Source: Paucidesulfovibrio longus DSM 6739 (GTDB taxonomy: Bacteria > Desulfobacterota > Desulfovibrionia > Desulfovibrionales > Desulfovibrionaceae). From it: 64,000 bases of DNA. Positions within the stretch are counted from its first letter, which is position 1. The number at the start of each line of letters is the position of its first letter. Position numbers and translations under genes: made by a program. The notes below the pieces were generated by a model, which worked only from the letters and a program-made list of their open reading frames with translations, did no database searches and was not told where the DNA came from. The stretch spans positions 186,001 through 250,000 of the forward strand of contig NZ_ATVA01000014.1 in assembly GCF_000420485.1 (NCBI RefSeq), written 5' to 3'. Below are positions 59,484 through 64,000 of this stretch, in pieces.

Positions 59484-59882
59484 TCAGGATGCGGCGTACG
59501 CCGCTTTGCCGTCGCGCTCGGCAAAGACCGACGACACGGTGAAGAGGGCGTTCAGGGCCGCTGGAAATCCCGTGTAGACCGCCATGTGCAGGACGATTTC
59601 CAGGATCTCCTCCTGGGTGACGCCCACGTTCAGCGCCGCGTGCGTATGGACTGCGAGCTGCGGCTGGGCGTGGCCCAGGGCGATGAGCCCGCCGAGGGTG
59701 GCGATCTCCCTGGAGCGCATGTCCAGCCCCGGCCGGGAAAACACGTCGCCGAAGCCGAACTCCACCATCAGGCGGCCCATGTCCGGGAAGAGCTTTTCCA
59801 GGCGCTGGACCACGGCCTCGCCCGCTTCGCCGTCCAGGGCGATCAGTTGTTCCAATCCTTTTTCATACCGCTTCGAATGCAT
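59484..59882 (-). CDS. Carboxymuconolactone decarboxylase family protein
   Basis: 132 aa, full length for the CMD family: RSREIATLGGLIALGHAQPQLAVHTHAALNVGVTQEEILEIVLHMAVYTGFPAALNAL (in parts). The usual CxxC of AhpD-type members is absent, so this is of the gamma-CMD-like group. AGGAGG precedes the ATG. Divergent from the LysR gene, 93-100 bp apart, so probably its target. Confidence 0.88.
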   Translation of the reverse strand: MHSKRYEKGLEQLIALDGEAGEAVVQRLEKLFPDMGRLMVEFGFGDVFSRPGLDMRSREIATLGGLIALGHAQPQLAVHTHAALNVGVTQEEILEIVLHMAVYTGFPAALNALFTVSSVFAERDGKAAYAAS

Positions 59883-59981
59883 TCAGGCCTCCTTGGTTGA
59901 CGTGATGGCTCATCTGACGGCAAGATCATCCATGCGTCCAATGTCTTGTTTGTTTCATGTTGATGCAAAAAAAGTATGATT

Positions 59982-60890
59982 ATGGAATTGAGACAACTTA
60001 GATACTTCCTGGCCGTTGCCGAGGAGCTGCATTTTTCCCGCGCGGCCGAGCGGGAGCACGTGTCCCAGCCGCCGTTGTCCCGGCAGGTGGCCGCCCTGGA
60101 GGAGGAACTCGGCGCGCGTCTCCTGCTGCGCAGCAGCCGCCGGGTCGCATTGACTGCCGAGGGCGAGCGCGTCGCGGCGATGGCCAGGGAGATCTTCCGG
60201 GCCGTGGAGCGCGGGGTGGCGGACGTGTCGGCCATGGTCCGGGGCGCGGCCGGGCGGCTGCGCGTGGGCTTCATTCCCATGGCGGCGAGCACGCCGTTCC
60301 CGGAAGCCGTGGCGCGCTTTCGCGCGCGCAGGCCGCACGTGGAGCTGGCGATGGTCGAGGGCGATTCCAAGTCCCTGCGGGAAAAGCTGGCCCGCCGGGA
60401 GCTGGACGCCGCCCTGGTGCGCGGCTTCGGGAGCCCGGAGGGGTTTCGCGCCGCGGCGTTCCTGCGCGAGCCCTACGTGCTGGCCGTCGCGGCCGGACGG
60501 ATCAAGGCCGGGGACGGAGGCGTTCCTTTCGAATCGCTGCGCGACCTGCCGCTGGTGCTGTATCCCCGGGAGGGAAATCCGGGCCTCTACGACAGCATGG
60601 CCGCGGCATTCGAGTCGCGGGGCATGACCATGCGCGTCGCGCAGGAGACCGCCAGCAAGCAGGCCGCCGTGGGACTGGTGGCGGCGGGGCTGGGCGTGGC
60701 GCTCGTTCCGGCGGGCATGCGCCGCTCCGCTCGCGTGGGGGTGGACTATCTGGACATTGCGGATTCGCCGCTGCCCGAGGTGGAGCTGGTCGTTTTGCGG
60801 CGAAGGGAGGAGATGGGCGCGGTCCTGCGGGAATTCTTGGCCGACATGGCCCACATGGCCGATGTCGCGGGGAGCGCGTCTCCGACCTGA
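59982..60890 (+). CDS. LysR-type regulator
   Basis: 302 aa. HTH at about 3-62 (LRQLRYFLAVAEELHFSRAAEREHVSQPPLSRQVAALEE, given in part), then the ligand-binding domain with GRLRVGFIP. Start ATG 59982 (MELRQL); an in-frame ATG at 59976 is possible. Faces the CMD gene across a short divergent spacer, the usual arrangement for a LysR regulator and its target. Confidence 0.9.
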   Translation: MELRQLRYFLAVAEELHFSRAAEREHVSQPPLSRQVAALEEELGARLLLRSSRRVALTAEGERVAAMAREIFRAVERGVADVSAMVRGAAGRLRVGFIPMAASTPFPEAVARFRARRPHVELAMVEGDSKSLREKLARRELDAALVRGFGSPEGFRAAAFLREPYVLAVAAGRIKAGDGGVPFESLRDLPLVLYPREGNPGLYDSMAAAFESRGMTMRVAQETASKQAAVGLVAAGLGVALVPAGMRRSARVGVDYLDIADSPLPEVELVVLRRREEMGAVLREFLADMAHMADVAGSASPT

Positions 60891-60914
60891 GCCTTGTCTC
60901 CGGCGCTTGTCCGA

Positions 60915-60950
60915 AACAAAGAAACCCGCCGAAAGGCGGGTTTCTTTGTT
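60915..60950. terminator. Bidirectional terminator
   Basis: Perfect 16-base arms AACAAAGAAACCCGCC (60915-60930) and GGCGGGTTTCTTTGTT (60935-60950) around GAAA. Confidence 0.92.
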
Positions 60951-60970
60951 CTTGCAGTGTCCGGGCTCGC

Positions 60971-61579
60971 CTATTCAGCGGGCTTGGCGGGCGCTTCGGG
61001 AGCGGCGCCTTCCGCGGCGGGCTGTTCGGCTTCCGGAGCGGGAGCGCTTTCAACGGCAGGCTGGTCGCCGGCGGCGGGAGCTTCTTCCACGGCGGGCTGT
61101 TCCGCTGCGGCCGGGGCTTCCAGGCCGGGATCAAGCGTGTCCAGGCGCTTGAGGATCTCGTCCGTGACGTCCAGGGAAGGATCGACGGCGGCCACGGTTT
61201 CCTTGAGCAGGAGCGCGTCGAGCTTCTTCTCGGTGCGATACTCCTCCATGATCCGCTTCAGTTCCTGGCCCAGGTAGCCGCCCAGGCGTTCCTGCTCGGC
61301 CTGCATGGAGCCCTGGAGGCGGCTCATGGTCTCGTTGAAGGCCTTGTCGTTCTCCTCGCTGGGAGATTCCTTGCGGGCCTTGTCCGCGGCCAGGGCCTCG
61401 GTCATCAGGCTGTTGTTCATTTCGCTGAGGTGGGTCTGGATGCGTTTGACCAGATCGCTTTCCTTCTGGACGCGGGTCATGTCCACCACGGCGATGCCGC
61501 CGCTTTTGGCGGATTCCTGATTGCAGCCCGCCAGCAGGGGCAGGATGAGAAGCGCGACGACAAGCACTTTGCGAAGCAT
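60971..61579 (-). CDS. Skp-like lipoprotein, 202 aa
   Basis: Lipobox LAGC (LLILPLLAGCNQ). The mature domain reads IAVVDMTRVQKESDLVKRI, then a long coil (about 50-140), resembling the Skp/OmpH chaperone family, followed by a long Pro/Ala/Glu-rich tail. Follows apbE by 23 bp on the same strand. Possibly a lipid-anchored periplasmic chaperone. Confidence 0.72.
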   Translation of the reverse strand: MLRKVLVVALLILPLLAGCNQESAKSGGIAVVDMTRVQKESDLVKRIQTHLSEMNNSLMTEALAADKARKESPSEENDKAFNETMSRLQGSMQAEQERLGGYLGQELKRIMEEYRTEKKLDALLLKETVAAVDPSLDVTDEILKRLDTLDPGLEAPAAAEQPAVEEAPAAGDQPAVESAPAPEAEQPAAEGAAPEAPAKPAE

Positions 61580-61602
61580 TGATTTCTCCGTTTTGTTCAG
61601 GT

Positions 61603-62634
61603 TCAGGTAAGAGAGTTGTCCCAGCCGCGCGAAGCGAGACGGGAGCCTCGCGCCGTGAGCAGCAGGGCCTCGGTGCCGGGCAGGGAATCGATCAATTCGA
61701 GACCCTGGCGCGGCGGGGCAACGAACAGCGCCGTGGAAAGAGCGTCGGCGTCGGCGACGCGGCGCGCGCGGACCGTCGCGCTGGAAAGCAGCGCCGGCGA
61801 ATGGCCGGAGCGCGGGTCGACTATGTGATTGCAGAGGCGGTTCTCGCCGAACCAGACCTCGTAGGCTCCGGAGGTGGCCACTGCGCCGTTGCGCATGCGG
61901 AACACGTCCGGGAATTCTCCCCCCTCGGGGTTTTGCACGGCCACGGCCCAGGGCCGCCCCAGGGCGCGTTCGCCCGAGGTGCGGATGTCCCCGCCCGCGT
62001 CCACCAGGTGGTTGACCGCGCCCAGGGCGAGCAGCGCTTCCGAGGCCAGATCCACGATGCGGCCCTTGGCGATGCCGTCCAGAGTCAGGCCCATGCCGCG
62101 TTTGCCCAGGCTCAGGCTGCGCGGCTCGATGTGCAGGGCGGCCATGTCCACCAGGGGCAGCAGTTCGCGGATTTCCTCCTGCGCAACGTGCACCTTGGGG
62201 TCGCGCGCCGCCGTGGCCGCGAAGAGATCCAGCACGGGCTTGACCGTGGGGTCGAAGGCGCCGCCGGTCAGGGAATGGAAGTCGCGGGCGTGTTCCAGCA
62301 GTCCGCCCAGCTCCGGGGGGCCGCCTTGCAGCGAGCCTTCGGCGTTGAGCACGGAAAGCGGAGAGGCCGCGTCGAAACGGTCGAACAACGGAATCAGGTC
62401 GCCCATGCGTTCAAAGGCGCGTCCAACGGCGTCCTCGGCAAAGCCGCGCGAGGAGTGCGCCACGGTCACGGTCACGAAGGTTCCCATGAGCGCACGCGTG
62501 CTGCTCACGCAGGGGGTGCCGTTGACCTGCTCGGCGGCAAACGCTGGGCGCGGCGCTGCTTTGGTGGCGGCGAAGAGGGCCAGAGCGGCCCCGGCCTTGA
62601 GGAAATCGCGTCGGCTGCTTCCGTTGCGATGCAT
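61603..62634 (-). CDS. apbE: FAD:protein FMN transferase
   Basis: 343 aa with a twin-arginine-type signal (SSRRDFLKAGAALALFAATKA). ApbE motifs: ALMGTFVTVTVA, GAFDPTVKPVL, LDGIAKGRIVDLASE, DAGGDIRTSG and HIVDPRSGHSP with its Asp. Attaches FMN to threonines of respiratory flavoproteins such as Nqr/Rnf subunits. Those genes are not in the window. Cotranscribed with the Skp-like lipoprotein. Confidence 0.92.
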   Translation of the reverse strand: MHRNGSSRRDFLKAGAALALFAATKAAPRPAFAAEQVNGTPCVSSTRALMGTFVTVTVAHSSRGFAEDAVGRAFERMGDLIPLFDRFDAASPLSVLNAEGSLQGGPPELGGLLEHARDFHSLTGGAFDPTVKPVLDLFAATAARDPKVHVAQEEIRELLPLVDMAALHIEPRSLSLGKRGMGLTLDGIAKGRIVDLASEALLALGAVNHLVDAGGDIRTSGERALGRPWAVAVQNPEGGEFPDVFRMRNGAVATSGAYEVWFGENRLCNHIVDPRSGHSPALLSSATVRARRVADADALSTALFVAPPRQGLELIDSLPGTEALLLTARGSRLASRGWDNSLT

Positions 62635-62726
62635 GAAACCTCCTCTGGTTGAAGGCCAGTCAGCCTAAAGAATGCGGGCAGCCTTGTCCAGATGCGGAAA
62701 GAATCATTCCGCGTTCATCCTCGTGG

Positions 62727-62755
62727 TTGACCTTGGGACCGTGCCCGTACATAAT
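62727..62755 (+). promoter_or_regulatory. Sigma-70-type promoter candidate
   Basis: TTGACC (62727-62732), 17 nt, CATAAT (62750-62755), 30 nt before the 62785 gene. Best vegetative match in the window. Confidence 0.7.
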
Positions 62756-62784
62756 GAAAAATCGGCAAATCCAGGGAGGTTGCC

Positions 62785-63864
62785 ATGAAAATGAAATATC
62801 CGGTTCCCGGCGCGGCCCTGCTCGTCCTGGCCGCCCTGTTGCTGTTCCCTGCCTTGTCCCAGGCGGAGGACATGATGGTCCGAAAGGCCGACAACGTGTT
62901 TTTCTGCGTGGATACGTCCGGCTCCATGATGTCCGACTACCACGGAACAAAGAAGACCGACCTTTCGAGCGCCCGCGAGCTGCTCCAGCGCATGACCGGC
63001 GTCATGCCGGACCTGGGCTACAAGACCGCGCTGTACCGCTTCGCGCCGTATCAGGAACTGCGGCCCCTGGCCCTGCACGACCAGGCCGCGTTCATGGAGG
63101 CCTCCGCGAAGCTGCCGTACGATGTTCCGGTCTTCGGCAACCGCACGCCCCTGGGCGACGGATTGTTCGACCTGGCCTGGCCCATTTCGGCCGTGCCCGG
63201 TCCCTCCGCCGTGATCCTCTTCACGGACGGCGGCCAGAACGAAGGCCCGCTGCCCCAGCCCATTGCCGAGCAGCTCTACGCCAATTACGACATCTGCCTG
63301 CATATCGTCAGCTTCGCGAACACGCCTTCGGAGCAGGCCCAGGTGGACCGTCTGGCCGCGCTGAACCACTGCACGGTGATGGCCTCCGGCGAGGATCTGC
63401 TCAACGACCCGGCCAAGCTGGAAGCCTTTGTGCGCGACGCCCTCTGGGAGATGAAGCCCGCGCCCGCACTGCCCGCACCCGCGCCCGCGCCCAAGCGCGA
63501 GTTCCATACCGTGCGCATGGACCTCTATCTCGAGTTCGACACGAACAAGTCGGAGATCCGTCCGGAATTCCACGACGAAATCGCCAAGCTGGGCGACCTG
63601 ATGAACCGCTATCCCGAAACCACGGCCATGATCGTGGGCTATGCGGACGCGGTGGGTTCCTACGTCTCCAACATCCACCTCTCCGGCGACCGCGCCGCAG
63701 CCGTGCGCGAGTATCTCTCGCAGCAGTTCGGCATCGCGCCGAGCCGTTTGCAGTCCGTGGGCTACGGCGAGAACTTCCCCCTGGGCGACAACTCCTCGGA
63801 AACGGGCCGCCAGCGCAATCGGCGCGTCACGGTATTCGTGACGGGGTGGTTCGTGGAGCAGTAG
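62785..63864 (+). CDS. VWA-OmpA fusion protein
   Basis: 359 aa. Signal peptide (ALLVLAALLLFPALSQA), a von Willebrand A domain with MIDAS motif DTSGSM and later GDGLFDLAW and FTDGGQN, a Pro/Ala linker (about 228-242), then a peptidoglycan-binding OmpA domain (LEFDTNKSEIRPEF ... LSGDRAAAVREYL ... GRQRNRRVTV). A cell-wall-tethered adhesion or binding protein. GGAGG precedes the ATG. Confidence 0.88.
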   Translation: MKMKYPVPGAALLVLAALLLFPALSQAEDMMVRKADNVFFCVDTSGSMMSDYHGTKKTDLSSARELLQRMTGVMPDLGYKTALYRFAPYQELRPLALHDQAAFMEASAKLPYDVPVFGNRTPLGDGLFDLAWPISAVPGPSAVILFTDGGQNEGPLPQPIAEQLYANYDICLHIVSFANTPSEQAQVDRLAALNHCTVMASGEDLLNDPAKLEAFVRDALWEMKPAPALPAPAPAPKREFHTVRMDLYLEFDTNKSEIRPEFHDEIAKLGDLMNRYPETTAMIVGYADAVGSYVSNIHLSGDRAAAVREYLSQQFGIAPSRLQSVGYGENFPLGDNSSETGRQRNRRVTVFVTGWFVEQ

Positions 63865-63896
63865 CCCGCAGCCGCAGCTATAAGACGCATTCAACG

Positions 63897-63934
63897 AAAA
63901 GCGCGCTCCGGATTCGATCCTGGGCGCGCTTTTT
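63897..63934. terminator. Bidirectional terminator
   Basis: Arms AAAAGCGCGC (63897-63906) and GCGCGCTTTT (63924-63933) followed by a further T. Confidence 0.85.
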
Positions 63935-63959
63935 CATGGTCCTGCGTTCCGGGGAGGGC

Positions 63960-64000
63960 TTACGATTCCAGCAGCCGCCGAATCCGGCCCGAAGGATCGC
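63960..64000 (-). CDS. Possible C-terminus of a leftward gene
   Basis: Reverse-strand reading gives DPSGRIRRLLES followed by a stop at 63960-63962, just upstream (in its own direction) of the shared terminator. Too short to identify; cut by the window edge. Confidence 0.35.
   Translation of the reverse strand, partial: DPSGRIRRLLES

Noticed and set aside
1-64000. tRNA, rRNA, att sites, IS elements
   Set aside because: Read for tRNA T-loop patterns, rRNA stretches, transposase motifs and long direct repeats; none was convincing. A tool search would be decisive.

Overview
The window is 64 kb of GC-rich chromosome from a Gram-negative, flagellated bacterium that makes many lipoproteins. The gene repertoire looks like an anaerobic or microaerophilic Desulfobacterota member, most likely a Desulfovibrionales relative. 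It includes a DhnA-type aldolase / ADTH synthase, TrxC, a TRAP-type binding protein, many small envelope proteins, several HD-GYP and PAS regulators, and a sigma-54 site before flgE. This placement is inferred from gene content, not from a marker gene. I see no rRNA, tRNA, CRISPR array, IS element, integrase or replication origin.

Layout. (1) 0.4-8.5 kb: housekeeping and metabolism (alpha/beta hydrolase, thioesterase, Sir2 deacylase, periplasmic binding protein, thioredoxin 2, class I aldolase). (2) 8.6-10.2 kb: an S24/CI-type repressor diverges from a DUF5675 gene and a small HTH-like gene, across a promoter region full of inverted repeats. (3) 10.3-20.2 kb: orphan CheB and a run of small envelope proteins, including a secreted HEAT-Sel1 protein, a CX3C pair and a three-gene family of NTF2-like proteins. 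(4) 20.3-42.1 kb: virion genes of a T7-like podovirus in separate blocks (holin/terminase; portal/scaffold; tail tubular A; tail tubular B; internal protein/tail fibre/fibre-associated protein). Unrelated cellular genes on both strands lie between the blocks. (5) 42.2-64 kb: MltD, nuclease, a 1069-aa hybrid histidine kinase, purine permease, HD-GYP, M23 peptidase, degenerate GGDEF, NarL-type regulator, glycosyltransferase, FlgE, Hpt, LysR/CMD pair, ApbE and a VWA-OmpA protein.

The most interesting signal is in region 4. Four of the virion blocks are preceded by the same 81-bp element: a 14-bp palindrome, a pyrimidine-rich stretch and a promoter-like end, with identical internal spacing at 20321, 21868, 29334 and 37355. 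The set has packaging, portal, scaffold, tail, fibre and holin genes but, within this window, no major capsid gene, integrase, replication genes or obvious endolysin. I interpret it as a domesticated podovirus, possibly a gene-transfer-agent-like or tailocin-like system, co-regulated through the shared element and perhaps linked to the S24 repressor at 8.6 kb. An old, decaying prophage is the main alternative.
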